Assembly (NCBI RefSeq): GCF_000559025.1
Contig: NZ_JAAN01000011.1
Span: 1-64,000 of the forward strand
DNA from: Luteimonas huabeiensis HB2
GTDB taxonomy: Bacteria > Pseudomonadota > Gammaproteobacteria > Xanthomonadales > Xanthomonadaceae
Direction: 5' to 3'
DNA: 64,000 nucleotides
The position numbers were made by a program, and so were the translations under genes. The first letter of the stretch is position 1. Every line of letters begins with the position of its first letter. The notes beneath the pieces are model-generated. The model had not been told where the DNA came from and searched no databases. It worked only from the letters and a program-made list of their open reading frames with translations. This document shows positions 49,510 to 60,643 of this stretch, piece by piece.

Positions 49510-50049
49510 ATGCGGATGCGAAGCATCGTGGGGCGCACCTGCGCGCTCGCCGGCCTCGCCCTGGCGCTGGCCGGCTGCGGCCGCGGCGTGACCAGCACCC
49601 CGGGCGGCGCGCCCAATCTCGAGGAATGGGTGGCCGAGGTGCAGGCGCGTCCGGCGCCGCCGCTGGAGCCGCTGCCGGTCATGCAGCAGTTCGAGACCTT
49701 CGAGTACGCCGCGCAGGGGCTGCGCGATCCCTTCAGCGACGCCTTCACCGCCGATGCCGGCGGCAGCGGCCCGCGGCCGGATTCCAACCGCCGCAAGCAG
49801 CCGCTGGAGGAATTCCCGCTGGACAGTCTGGACATGGTCGGCACGATCGGACGCGGCGGCGGCCTGGTCGCATTGGTGATGGCGCCCGACAAGGTCACCC
49901 ACCGGGTGCGGCCGGGCGACTATCTCGGCCAGAACGATGGGCGCGTGACCGCCGTGGCCGAGGACCGCGTGGAACTGGTGGAACTGGTGTCGGACGGCGC
50001 GGGCGGCTGGTTGGAACGGCCGGCGTCGATTGCGCTCAATGACAATTGA
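49510..50049 (+). CDS. pilP: Type IV pilus lipoprotein PilP
   Basis: This 179-residue lipoprotein has lipobox LAGC (C23), a flexible N-terminal region that binds PilN/PilO (about 30-95) and a beta-sandwich HR domain (about 100-175) that docks to PilQ. It begins 1 bp after the pilO stop. Confidence 0.95.
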   Translation: MRMRSIVGRTCALAGLALALAGCGRGVTSTPGGAPNLEEWVAEVQARPAPPLEPLPVMQQFETFEYAAQGLRDPFSDAFTADAGGSGPRPDSNRRKQPLEEFPLDSLDMVGTIGRGGGLVALVMAPDKVTHRVRPGDYLGQNDGRVTAVAEDRVELVELVSDGAGGWLERPASIALNDN

Positions 50050-50062
50050 AAGGGGATTCGAG

Positions 50063-51982
50063 ATGATCGTTAGCAAAGCGCAGGGCCGGCCTCTGGCGCG
50101 CGGCGTCCTGATCGGACTGCTGCCGGGGCTGCTGGCGGCCGCGGCCGGGGTCAACGCCGCGCAGCCGGCGCCGTCCCTGGCGCCGCTGGCCGCGCAGTCG
50201 GCGACGCCTGCGGCGGTCGATCCCGCGCATCGCCTGCCCGGCGCGGTTGGCGTGTCCAAGGTCGATTTCAAGCGCGGCGACGGCGGCTCCGGCAAGCTGA
50301 TCCTCACCTTCGACGGCGAGGGCGCGGTGCCCGACATGCGCACGCAGGGCAACAGCGTGGTCATCGACGTCGGCAACAGCAGCCTGCCGCCCTCGCTGCA
50401 GCGCCCGCTCAACGTGACCGACTTCGCCACCCCCGTGCAGCGTATCGACGCCGTGCAGAGCGGCACCGGCACCCGCATCGTGCTGAGCGCCCAGGGCGAG
50501 TTCGAGCCGATGGCCTACCAGTCCGGGCGCGAGTACGTCGTCGAGCTGGTGCCGCGCGCGGCCGCGCCGCAGCGCGCGGTCGGCGCCGTGGGCTTGCCCG
50601 CGGCCGGGCAGTCGGCGACGACCAGCGTGATCGAGGAGGGGCCGCGCACCTACAGCGGCCACCGCGTCACCTTCAACTTCCAGGACATCCCGGTCCGCAC
50701 CGTGCTGCAGATGATCGCGGAGGAGTCGGGCATCAACATCGTCGCCTCCGACTCGGTGCAGGGCAACGTGACCCTGCGCCTGATGGAGGTGCCGTGGGAC
50801 CAGGCGCTGGACATCGTGCTGCAGGCCAAGCAGCTGGACAAGCGCCGCAACGGCAACGTGGTGTGGGTGGCGCCGCAGTCGGAGATCGCCGCGTTCGAGC
50901 AGGCGCGCGAGGACGCGCGGCTGGCGATCGAGGACCGCGCGGAGATGGTCACCGAGTACATCCCGATCAGCTACGGCAACGCCGAGGACATCGCCAAGCT
51001 GCTGACCGAGGAGAGCAAGGCCGGCAGCGGCGGCGCCGGCGCGAGTTCCGGCGGCAACCGCGGCTTCCTGTCCTCGCGCGGCAGCCTGAGCTTCGACCGC
51101 CGTACCAACACCCTGCTCGCGATCGACATCCCCGCGCGCGTGGAGGAGATCAAGCGGCTGGTCGCCGCGCTCGACAAGCCGGTCGACCAGGTGGTGATCG
51201 AGGCCCGCATCGTGATCGCGAACGAGTCGTTCGCGCGCGACCTGGGGGCGCGGTTCGGGGTGTATGGCGCCAAGGACCGCGTCATTACGTCCGGCAGCAT
51301 CGACAGCAACCAGTCTTTTCTCCGGTCGCTCAACAATCCCGACCGCGACGGTCCGCCGGTATTCACGAACCCCCTCAACTTCAACCGTCCGGTCTCCAAT
51401 ATCGAAGGCGCTGCCGGTTCGCTGGCTTTGACCATCCTCGGCAACTACGTCAACTGGGACCTGGAAATCTCCGCGCTTCAGCAGGAGGGCCGCGGCGAAG
51501 TGATCTCCAATCCGCGCATCGTGACCAGCAACCAGCGCGAGGCGGTGATCAGCCAGGGTCAGGAAGTCGGCTACCTCACCGTTACGGGCGGACAGAGCAA
51601 CAACGTGCCGACCGTGCAGTTCAAGGACGTGCTGCTGGAACTCAAGGTCACCCCGACGATCACCGCCGACGGCCGCGTGTTCCTGGCGATGGAGATCAAG
51701 AAGGACGAGATCAGCGGCTTTACCGATATGGAAGGCTTCGGCGAGGTGCCCAACCTCAACAAGCGCAGCATCACCACCGCGGTCCTGATCGACGACGGCC
51801 AGACCGTTTCCATCGGCGGCGTGTACGAGTTCCGCGACCGCAGCGATGTATCCAAGGTGCCGTTCCTGGCGGATCTGCCGATCATCGGCAACCTGTTCAA
51901 GAACCGCAACCGCTCGCGCGAGAAAGCCGAGCTGCTGATCTTCGTGACGCCGAAGGTGATGCGGGTCGCGCAGCGCAGCTGA
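50063..51982 (+). CDS. pilQ: Type IV pilus secretin PilQ
   Basis: This 639-residue outer-membrane gated channel for the pilus fibre has a signal sequence (about 1-34), an AMIN peptidoglycan-binding domain (about 65-160), N0/STN and N1 domains (about 205-400; VTFNFQDIPVRTVLQMIAEE) and a secretin core (about 400-635; AVISQGQEVGYLTV, VPFLADLPIIGNLFKNRN). It carries one AMIN copy, whereas some PilQ proteins have two. ATG 50063 follows AAAGGGG, which overlaps the pilP stop. A strong terminator closes the operon. Confidence 0.96.
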   Translation: MIVSKAQGRPLARGVLIGLLPGLLAAAAGVNAAQPAPSLAPLAAQSATPAAVDPAHRLPGAVGVSKVDFKRGDGGSGKLILTFDGEGAVPDMRTQGNSVVIDVGNSSLPPSLQRPLNVTDFATPVQRIDAVQSGTGTRIVLSAQGEFEPMAYQSGREYVVELVPRAAAPQRAVGAVGLPAAGQSATTSVIEEGPRTYSGHRVTFNFQDIPVRTVLQMIAEESGINIVASDSVQGNVTLRLMEVPWDQALDIVLQAKQLDKRRNGNVVWVAPQSEIAAFEQAREDARLAIEDRAEMVTEYIPISYGNAEDIAKLLTEESKAGSGGAGASSGGNRGFLSSRGSLSFDRRTNTLLAIDIPARVEEIKRLVAALDKPVDQVVIEARIVIANESFARDLGARFGVYGAKDRVITSGSIDSNQSFLRSLNNPDRDGPPVFTNPLNFNRPVSNIEGAAGSLALTILGNYVNWDLEISALQQEGRGEVISNPRIVTSNQREAVISQGQEVGYLTVTGGQSNNVPTVQFKDVLLELKVTPTITADGRVFLAMEIKKDEISGFTDMEGFGEVPNLNKRSITTAVLIDDGQTVSIGGVYEFRDRSDVSKVPFLADLPIIGNLFKNRNRSREKAELLIFVTPKVMRVAQRS

Positions 51983-52000
51983 GGCGCCGCCGCCCGCGTG

Positions 52001-52034
52001 CGGAAACGGGGCCGCGGGGCCCCGTTTCCGTTTT
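52001..52034 (+). terminator. Rho-independent terminator of pilMNOPQ
   Basis: A 13-bp perfect stem (52001-52013 with 52018-52030) and a 4-nt loop are followed by TTTT (52031-52034). Confidence 0.93.
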
Positions 52035-52160
52035 CGAGGCGCTTCCGGCGCCGGTGCGCGATCTGAACGCCGTCGCGATCGTCGCGGGGGCGGAGAACCT
52101 TGTCGCGCCGTTTCGGTCAAACTGGGCCCCGGCGCACTCCGCGCCGCCGAGCGGCGATCC

Positions 52161-53165
<1,005 letters not shown>

Positions 53166-53260
53166 GGGGCGATTTCCACCACGGCTCGCGCGGGCGCGCG
53201 CGCAATCCCGTCGAGCGATCCGCGCCGGTCCGCGCGATCCGTGGCCAAGAGACACGACCG

Positions 53261-54175
53261 ATGACGCAACCCAGCCCCATCGACCGCAACGACGGCGTGG
53301 CGCCGACGCTCGCCGAGCTCGTCGCGCTGCGCGGTGCGGCGCTGGGGCGTCGCGCGCCGCGCCGTGCGCGCCACGGCAGCGCCGCGCAGGCCGCCTCGCC
53401 GCTGCGCGGGCGCGGCATGGAGTACGCCGAATCGCGCGGTTATACCCCCGGCGACGATGCGCGCCACATCGACTGGCGGCTCACCGCGCGCAGCGGGCAG
53501 GCGCATACCAAGCTCTACCAGGTCGAGCGCGAGCGGCTGTCCTTGGTCGTGGCCGACACCGCGCCGGCGCTGTACTTCGGCACCCGCGTGCGCTTCAAAT
53601 CGGTGCAGGCCGCGCGCGCGGGCGCGGTGGCGGCGTGGCGCGCGATCGGCGACGGCGATCGCGTCGCCGCGCTGCGCGGCAGCCTGCGCGAGCCGCCGGT
53701 GCCGCCCCGGGCGGGCCCGCGCGGGGCGCTGCGGGTGCTGGATGCGTTGGTGCGCTGGTACGCGGCGCCGCCGGAGGACGATGCCGGCCTGGCGGTGGCG
53801 CTCGACCACGCCGCGCGCCTGCTGCGGCCCGGCTCGCGCCTGCTGGTGCTGGCCGAGCCGGCCAGCCTGTCGGCGATCCCCTTGCAGCGCTGGACCGGCC
53901 TGTCGGCGCACGCGGAGGTGACCGTGGTGGCGCTGACCGATCCGCTGGAGACCGATCCGCCGCGAGCGGTCCTGGGCTTCGATGACAGCGCCGGGCGCAT
54001 CGACCTGGATCTCGGCGCGCCGGCGCAGCGCGCGCGCTGGCGCGAGGCGTTCGTGGCGCCGCTGGAAGCGTTGCTGGCCGACCTGCCGGGCCGTGGCGTG
54101 CGCATCGTGCCGCTGTCCACGGACGCGGCCAGCGATGCGTGGCTGGCCGCGTCGCCGGGATCGCGGGCGCGGTGA
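53261..54175 (+). CDS. DUF58 domain protein
   Basis: This 304-residue protein has the DUF58 signature GRGMEYAESRGYTPGDDARH followed by IDWRLTARSGQ and a VWA-like remainder. DUF58 proteins accompany MoxR ATPases, and their role is unknown. The stop overlaps the next ATG by 1 bp (TGATG), so the two are probably co-translated. Confidence 0.9.
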   Translation: MTQPSPIDRNDGVAPTLAELVALRGAALGRRAPRRARHGSAAQAASPLRGRGMEYAESRGYTPGDDARHIDWRLTARSGQAHTKLYQVERERLSLVVADTAPALYFGTRVRFKSVQAARAGAVAAWRAIGDGDRVAALRGSLREPPVPPRAGPRGALRVLDALVRWYAAPPEDDAGLAVALDHAARLLRPGSRLLVLAEPASLSAIPLQRWTGLSAHAEVTVVALTDPLETDPPRAVLGFDDSAGRIDLDLGAPAQRARWREAFVAPLEALLADLPGRGVRIVPLSTDAASDAWLAASPGSRAR

Positions 54176-54633
54176 TGGCGCCCTCCGCGCTCGTGCTGCG
54201 CGACATCCACCAGCCGCCCGCGCCGGCGTGGTGGCCGCCCGCGCCCGGCTGGTGGCTGCTGGTGCTGGCCCTGCTGGCGGTCGCGCTGGCGCTGCTGGCC
54301 TGGCGCTGGCGGGCGCGCCGGCACCGGCGGCGCCTGGGCGCGCTGTACGACGCGGCCGTCGCCGCCGCGCCGACGCCCGCGGCCCAGGTGGCGGCGATCT
54401 CCGAACTGCTGCGCCGCGCCGCGCGCCGGCACGACCCGCACGCCGCGACGCTGGACGGCGAGGACTGGCTGCGCCATGTCCGCGAGCCCGGCGGCGGCCT
54501 GCCAGGGCTGCCGGCGCAGGCCGCGCGGCTGCTGCGCGACGGCGCTTACCGCCGCGATGTGGCGCCGGCCGAGGCGGAGGCGCTGCGCGCCGCCGCGCGA
54601 TCGGTCTTCCTGGCCTGGAGCCTGCGGCGATGA
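54175..54633 (+). CDS. DUF4381-like membrane protein of the bat operon
   Basis: This 152-residue protein has a proline/tryptophan-rich N-terminus (LRDIHQPPAPAWWPPAPGWW), one membrane helix (about 24-44) and a cytoplasmic helical domain with ISELLRRAARRHDPH and GEDWLRHV, typical of DUF4381. It is coupled on both sides (TGATG upstream, 4-bp ATGA overlap downstream). Its role in the operon is unknown. Confidence 0.85.
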   Translation: MAPSALVLRDIHQPPAPAWWPPAPGWWLLVLALLAVALALLAWRWRARRHRRRLGALYDAAVAAAPTPAAQVAAISELLRRAARRHDPHAATLDGEDWLRHVREPGGGLPGLPAQAARLLRDGAYRRDVAPAEAEALRAAARSVFLAWSLRR

Positions 54634-55658
54634 GCGCGCTGGGCGGACTTTTCGACGGCTTCGCCTGGCCCTGGCTGCTGCTCGCGCTGCCGCTGCCCTG
54701 GCTGCTGCGGCGCCTGCTGCCGGCGGTGCGGCCGGGCGGCGCCGCGCTGCGCGTGCCCTGGGGCGAGCGGCTGCGGGCGGTGGCCCCGCCGCGCGGCGCG
54801 GGCCGCGGCCGTGGCGGGGCGCGGCTGTGGATCGCGGCGCTGGCCTGGGCGTGCCTGTGCGTGGCGGCGGCGCGGCCGCAGGTGCTGGGCGAGCCGGTGC
54901 AACCGCCCCGGGCCGCGCGCGATCTGATGCTGGCAGTCGATCTCTCCGGCAGCATGTCGGAGGAAGACATGCTGCTCGGCGGCCGCGTGGTCGATCGCCT
55001 GACCGCGGCCAAGGCGGTGATCGCCGACTTCCTCGACCGCCGCGCCGGCGATCGCGTCGGCCTGCTGCTGTTCGGCCGCCGCGCCTACACAGTGGCGCCG
55101 CTGACCTTCGACCGCGACAGCGTGCGCGAACAGTTGCTCGACGCCGTGGTCGGCCTGGCCGGGCGCGAGACCGCCATCGGCGACGCGATCGGGCTGGCGG
55201 TGAAGCGGCTGCGCGCGCAGCCGGCCGGGCAGCGGGTGCTGATCCTGCTCACCGACGGCGTCAACACCGCCGGGCTGCTCGATCCGCTCAAGGCCGCGGA
55301 GCTGGCGCGCGACGCCCAGGTCCGCGTGCATACCATCGCCTTCGGCGGCGAGGGCGGCGGCATGTCCGTCTTCGGCTTCCGCCTGCCGTCGCGCGGCACC
55401 GAGGAGATCGACGAAGCCACGCTGGAGCGGATCGCCGACATGACCGGCGGGCGCATGTTCCGCGCCCGCGATACCGCGGAGCTGGCCGGCATCTATGCCG
55501 AGATCGACCGGCTGGAGCCGGTCGAGCGGCCGGCCGAGGCGGTGCGGCCGCGCGTCGAGCGCTACCACGTGCCGCTCGCGCTGGCGCTGCTGCTCGGGCT
55601 GCTCGCGCTGGCGCCCTGGCCGAACGCGCGGCTGCGGCGGCGGGAGGCGGACGCATGA
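54630..55658 (+). CDS. VWA-domain membrane protein BatA
   Basis: This 342-residue protein has a hydrophobic N-terminus (12-32), a second helix (66-82), a VWA domain (about 98-290) with an intact metal site D104-x-S106-x-S108 in DLSGSMS and the LLTDGVNTAG strand, and a C-terminal helix (about 318-335). BatA is thought to work with MoxR and BatB. The coding region overlaps its neighbours by 4 bp on both sides. Confidence 0.92.
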   Translation: MSALGGLFDGFAWPWLLLALPLPWLLRRLLPAVRPGGAALRVPWGERLRAVAPPRGAGRGRGGARLWIAALAWACLCVAAARPQVLGEPVQPPRAARDLMLAVDLSGSMSEEDMLLGGRVVDRLTAAKAVIADFLDRRAGDRVGLLLFGRRAYTVAPLTFDRDSVREQLLDAVVGLAGRETAIGDAIGLAVKRLRAQPAGQRVLILLTDGVNTAGLLDPLKAAELARDAQVRVHTIAFGGEGGGMSVFGFRLPSRGTEEIDEATLERIADMTGGRMFRARDTAELAGIYAEIDRLEPVERPAEAVRPRVERYHVPLALALLLGLLALAPWPNARLRRREADA

Positions 55659-57421
55659 GCGGGCTCGGCGCACTGGTGTTCCTGCGCCCGGCCTGGCTGT
55701 GGGCGCTGCTGGTCCTGCCGCTCGCGGCCTGGTGGGGGCTGCGCCGCCGGCGGCGGGCCACGGCGTGGCGCGATGCCGTGGACCCGCACCTGTTGCCGCA
55801 CCTGCTGGCCGCGCGCGGCGGCGGACGCGGCGCCTGGGGGCTGGCCGCGCTGCTGGCGGCGCTGGCGCTCGCGGTGGCGGCGCTGGCGGGACCGAGCTGG
55901 CGCAGCGCAACGCAGCCGTTGGCGCAGGAAGCGGCGCCGCTGGTGATCGCGCTCGACCTGTCGGGCGCGGCGCTCGCCAACGATCTGCCGCCCTCGCGGC
56001 TGCTGCAGGCGCGGGCGAAGATCGCCGCGCTGCTGCGGGCGCGCGGCAGCGGCCAGACCGGGCTGGTGGTCTGGGCGGACGATGCGTTCACCGTCGCGCC
56101 GCTGACCTCGGACGCGGCCAACGTGGCGCTGTTTCTCGATGCGCTCTCGCCCGCGATCATGCCGGTCGACGGCCACCGGCCCGAGCGCGCGATCCGCCAC
56201 GCCGTGCGCCTGCTGCGGCAGGCGGGCGCGCAGCGCGGCGACATCCTGCTGCTGACCGGCGAGGCCTCGGGCGTCGCCGCGCGCGCCGCGGCGGCGGCCG
56301 CGTCCGACGGCTACCGGGTGTCCGTGCTGGGCCTGGGCAGCGCGGCCGGTGCCGCCTATCGTCGCGACGACGGCAGTTTCGGCCGCACCCGCCTCGACGC
56401 GCCGGCGCTGCGCGCGGTGGCGGCCGCCGGCGGCGGCGCCTATGCCCCGCTGGAGGCCGGCGACGGCGATCTGCGCGCGCTCGGCGTGCTCGATCCGCGC
56501 GCGGGTGCCGGCACAGGGGCCGCGCAGGGCGGAGCGGACGGCGTGCGCCTGGACGAGGGTTACTGGCTGCTGCTGCCGTTGCTGGTGCTGGCCGCGCTGG
56601 CGTTCCGCCGCGGCGGCGCGCTCGCGGTGCTGGCGCTGGCGCTGTGCGGGCCGCTGCTGCTGGCCGCGCCGGCGCGCGCGCAGCCGGCGCCGGAGACGGC
56701 CGCCGCGCAGCCCGCGGACGCCGCGCCCCGCGGCGGCCTGTGGCGACGCGCCGACCAGGCGCTGCATGCGCGGATGCGCGAAGGCATCGAGGCCTACCGT
56801 GCCGGCGACTACGCCCGCGCGGAAGCCGCCTGGCGCGGCCTGCCCGGGGCCGAGGCCGCCTACAACCGCGGCAACGCGCTGGCCAAGGCGGGCCGCTACG
56901 AGCAGGCCATCGCCGCCTACGACGAGGCGCTGCGCCGGCAGCCGGGCATGGCCGATGCCCTGGCCAACCGCGAAGCGGTACGGCAGGCGATGCGGCGGCA
57001 ACCGCCGCCTTCGGGCCAGCGCCCGGACCCGCGCGGCGACTCCGAGCAGCAGGGCGAGGCGCAGCCGGGACGCGAATCGCCCGAGCAGGCGCAGGACAGC
57101 GGCCAGGCCGGCGACAGCGCCGCCGATGCGCCGGCGCAGGATGCCCCCGAGCGCGAGCAGCCGCAGGGCGCCGACGCCCAGGCGCAGCAGGCCGCGGACG
57201 AGGCGCAGCGCCGGCGCATGGACGAGGCGATGCGGCAGGCGGACACGGCCGGCGAGGCGGAGTCCGGGGCGGAGGGGGCGCCGGCCGAGACCCGCGAGGA
57301 GCGCGAGCAGCGCGAGGCCAACGAGGCCTGGCTGCGCCGCGTACCCGACGACCCCGGCGGCCTGCTGCGCGAGAAGTTCCGCCTGGAGCACGAACGCCGC
57401 CGTTTCGGCGCAGGATCCTGA
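55655..57421 (+). CDS. Fused BatB (degenerate VWA) and BatC (TPR) membrane protein
   Basis: This 588-residue protein has N-terminal helices (about 12-28 and 62-80), a VWA-like domain (95-285), membrane segments (about 299-320 and 324-345), a TPR region (about 370-430; NALAKAGRYEQAIAAYDEAL) and a low-complexity Gln/Asp/Ala tail (445-560). The metal site is broken: DLSGAA (D101, S103, A105) lacks the second serine, and TGEA (201-204) replaces the usual TDG, so metal binding is unlikely. BatB and BatC are separate genes in many species. Confidence 0.88.
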   Translation: MSGLGALVFLRPAWLWALLVLPLAAWWGLRRRRRATAWRDAVDPHLLPHLLAARGGGRGAWGLAALLAALALAVAALAGPSWRSATQPLAQEAAPLVIALDLSGAALANDLPPSRLLQARAKIAALLRARGSGQTGLVVWADDAFTVAPLTSDAANVALFLDALSPAIMPVDGHRPERAIRHAVRLLRQAGAQRGDILLLTGEASGVAARAAAAAASDGYRVSVLGLGSAAGAAYRRDDGSFGRTRLDAPALRAVAAAGGGAYAPLEAGDGDLRALGVLDPRAGAGTGAAQGGADGVRLDEGYWLLLPLLVLAALAFRRGGALAVLALALCGPLLLAAPARAQPAPETAAAQPADAAPRGGLWRRADQALHARMREGIEAYRAGDYARAEAAWRGLPGAEAAYNRGNALAKAGRYEQAIAAYDEALRRQPGMADALANREAVRQAMRRQPPPSGQRPDPRGDSEQQGEAQPGRESPEQAQDSGQAGDSAADAPAQDAPEREQPQGADAQAQQAADEAQRRRMDEAMRQADTAGEAESGAEGAPAETREEREQREANEAWLRRVPDDPGGLLREKFRLEHERRRFGAGS

Positions 57422-57423
57422 CC

Positions 57424-59103
57424 ATGCCGCGTTGCCTGTTTTCCCTGTTCTGCTGCCTGGCCCTGCTGTGGCCCGCCGCCGGCGCGCACGCGCAGGTGCG
57501 CGCCTGGCTCGATCGCGACCGCATCGCGCTGGGCGAGACCGCCACGCTCAACGTCGAAAGCGAGCAGGCCGGCGCGCCGGCGCCGGACTGGTCGCCGCTG
57601 GAGCGCGACTTCCGGCTCAGCGCGCACACCAGCACCCGGCAGGTGGAGATCGTCAATGGGCGCCAGCGCGCGCGCACGCTCCATGCCGTGGCCCTGGAGC
57701 CGCGCCGGGCCGGCGAGCTGCGGATCCCGGCGCTGGCGGTCGGCAGCGCGACCACCGCGCCGCTGACGCTGTCGGTCGGCCCGCCGGACAGCGCCCCGGC
57801 GCGCGCCGGCGAGCCCGCCTTCATCGAGTCCGAGCTGGACGTGCCGCACGGCTACGTCCAGCAGGCGATCGGCTACACGCTGCGGCTGCACTACGCCACG
57901 CCGCTGATCTCCGGCGAACTGGAGCAGCCCGCGCCCGAGGGCGCCTCGCTGCAGCGCATCGGCAGCGACGTGCAGTACACCCGCGAACTCGGCGGGCGCC
58001 GCTACACCGTGGTCGAGCGCCGTTTCATGCTGGTACCCGACCGCAGCGGCACGCTGACCCTCCCCGGCGCGCGCTTCACCGGCCGCGGCACCGGCAGTTT
58101 CTTCGACGAGATCTTCGGCGACGGCTCGCGCCTGCTGAGCGCACACAGCGCGCCGCGCATGCTGGAGATCCGGCCGATCCCGGACCAGGCCCCGCAGCCT
58201 TGGCTGCCGCTGCGCGCGCTGGAACTGACGTATCTGTCCGCGCCGCAGCGCGCACGCGCGGGCGAGGCGGTGGAGATCGTGGTCGAGGCGCGCGCCGACG
58301 GCGCCAGCGGCGGCCAGTTGCCGCCGCTGGAACTGCAGGTGGACGGCGGCGCGCAGGTGTTCCCCGAGCCGCCCGAGATCGAGGAGCGCTTCGAGGACGG
58401 GCGGCCGCAGGTGCGTGCCACGCGGCGCTTCTCGGTGGTGCCGGCGCAGGCGGGTACGGTGCGGGTGCGTGGCCCGCGGCTGGCCTGGTGGGACGTGCGC
58501 GCGGACGCCGCGCGCGAGGCCGCGCTGCCCGACCTGCGGATCGAGGTGGCGGCCGGCGCCGTCGCCGCGGCCCCGGCCCAGGCTCCGGCCGCCGTGGCGT
58601 CGCGCGACGACGATGACGATGCGGGCTGGATCCGCGTGCCGGGGGTGCAGGAGCCGGTGCGCCCGTGGGCGCTGGCCACGGTGGTCTTCGCGCTGCTGTG
58701 GCTGGTCACGTTGGCGTGGGGCCTGTACCGGCGGCCCGCGTCCCCGGAGGCGCCGCGGGATGGTCCGGATCGCGCGCGCGCCGCAGGTAATGGCGGCAGC
58801 GAGGCGCAGCGGCTGCGCGCGTTGCGGCAGGTCCTGGATACCGGCGATCTGGGCGAGGTCGCCTCGGCGCTGTGCGGCCTGTCGGAACCGCCGGCCGCCG
58901 ACCTCGATGCCTTGCGCGCGCGCCTGGCCGAGCCCGCGCAGGTGGCGGCGGTGGAGGCGCTGCAGCGCGCGCGCTGGGCCGATGGCGACGTCCGGGCCGC
59001 GCGCGCGGCGGTCCGCGAGGCCTTCCGCCACGGCCCGCGCTGGCGCACGCCGGCGGCGGCCGAAGCCGAGGCGCCGCCGCTGCCGCCGCTGTACCCGCCT
59101 TAA
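57424..59103 (+). CDS. BatD-type protein
   Basis: This 559-residue protein has a signal peptide (about 1-23), several beta-sandwich domains (about 25-400; FIESELDVPHGYVQQAIGYT), a transmembrane helix (about 415-433) and a cytoplasmic helical tail (about 460-545). BatD is the periplasmic scaffold of the Bat complex. It begins 2 bp after the BatB/C stop and ends the operon. Family identity is clear; biochemical function is not established. Confidence 0.9.
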   Translation: MPRCLFSLFCCLALLWPAAGAHAQVRAWLDRDRIALGETATLNVESEQAGAPAPDWSPLERDFRLSAHTSTRQVEIVNGRQRARTLHAVALEPRRAGELRIPALAVGSATTAPLTLSVGPPDSAPARAGEPAFIESELDVPHGYVQQAIGYTLRLHYATPLISGELEQPAPEGASLQRIGSDVQYTRELGGRRYTVVERRFMLVPDRSGTLTLPGARFTGRGTGSFFDEIFGDGSRLLSAHSAPRMLEIRPIPDQAPQPWLPLRALELTYLSAPQRARAGEAVEIVVEARADGASGGQLPPLELQVDGGAQVFPEPPEIEERFEDGRPQVRATRRFSVVPAQAGTVRVRGPRLAWWDVRADAAREAALPDLRIEVAAGAVAAAPAQAPAAVASRDDDDDAGWIRVPGVQEPVRPWALATVVFALLWLVTLAWGLYRRPASPEAPRDGPDRARAAGNGGSEAQRLRALRQVLDTGDLGEVASALCGLSEPPAADLDALRARLAEPAQVAAVEALQRARWADGDVRAARAAVREAFRHGPRWRTPAAAEAEAPPLPPLYPP

Positions 59104-59195
59104 GACCTGTGAATACCGATCGCGTGCCTCGCACTGTCCCTGCGGGCCTGCGCGGCAGGAAGAGCGACGGCGCGAACAGGCCCAAGGCGCATCGC

Positions 59196-59336
59196 GATTC
59201 GACCTGCAGCGCCGAAGCTGTCGCAGCTTCCGCAAGCGAGGCCCGTCGTCTCTTCTCCCACAAGCGGGCGCATGTCGCGCCTTCTCCCGCGAGGGGGGCA
59301 TGCCCCCCCTTCTCCCGCGAGCGGGCGCATCTGCCC
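59196..59336. repeat. Palindromic intergenic repeat, cluster B
   Basis: The cluster contains the inverted copy (59197-59223) of the tail in cluster A, then units of CTTCTCCCGC(A/G)AGCGGGCGCAT and a perfect palindrome, AGGGGGGCATGCCCCCCT (59292-59309). It stops exactly where the IS element begins. The remaining 90 bp after batD (59104-59195) hold nothing recognisable. Confidence 0.75.
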
Positions 59337-59370
59337 TGGTCTAATTCTCGTGGACACCTCGATAGGGGAT
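59337..59370 (+). repeat. IS left inverted repeat
   Basis: It begins TGGTCTAATTCTCGTGGACA and shares GTGGACAC and ATAGGGGAT with the right end. Confidence 0.85.
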
Positions 59371-59372
59371 GA

Positions 59373-60347
<975 letters not shown>

Positions 60348-60348
60348 A

Positions 60349-60382
60349 ATCCCCTATCCCCGTGTCCACCAAAACTTGACCA
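60349..60382 (-). repeat. IS right inverted repeat
   Basis: Read inward on the minus strand it begins TGGTCAAGTTTTGGTGGACA, the partner of the left repeat. Confidence 0.85.
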
Positions 60383-60393
60383 CGACAATCTTG

Positions 60394-60620
60394 TTCCTTC
60401 TCCCGCAAGCGGGCGCATGTCGTTCCTTCTCGCGCAGCGCCGGATGAGGGCTGCTTTCGCACGCCCGCGGCATGCCCCCATCCGCCTTCGGCACCTTCCC
60501 CCGCTTGCGGGGGAAGGAAAAAACAGGATGGTCCCCGCTTGCGGGGGAAGGGAAAACAGGATGGTTCCCGCTTGCGGGGGAAGGGAAAAACAGCGTGGTC
60601 CCCGCTTGCGGGAGAAGGGG
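60394..60620. repeat. Palindromic intergenic repeat, cluster C
   Basis: 60394-60443 repeats the cluster B unit (CTTCTCCCGCAAGCGGGCGC). 60499-60620 holds four tandem units starting at 60499, 60533, 60566 and 60600 (period 33-34 bp), each with the palindromic core CCCCGCTTGCGGGG and a linker AACAGGATGGT or variant. The linkers are almost identical, so this is not a CRISPR array. Confidence 0.85.
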
Positions 60621-60643
60621 CGTACGCGATATGTCGATGCAAC

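Noticed and set aside
60499-60620. CRISPR-like array of short repeats
   Set aside because: The inter-repeat segments are 13-15 bp and nearly identical, the period is too short, and there are no cas genes. It is a tandem palindromic repeat.
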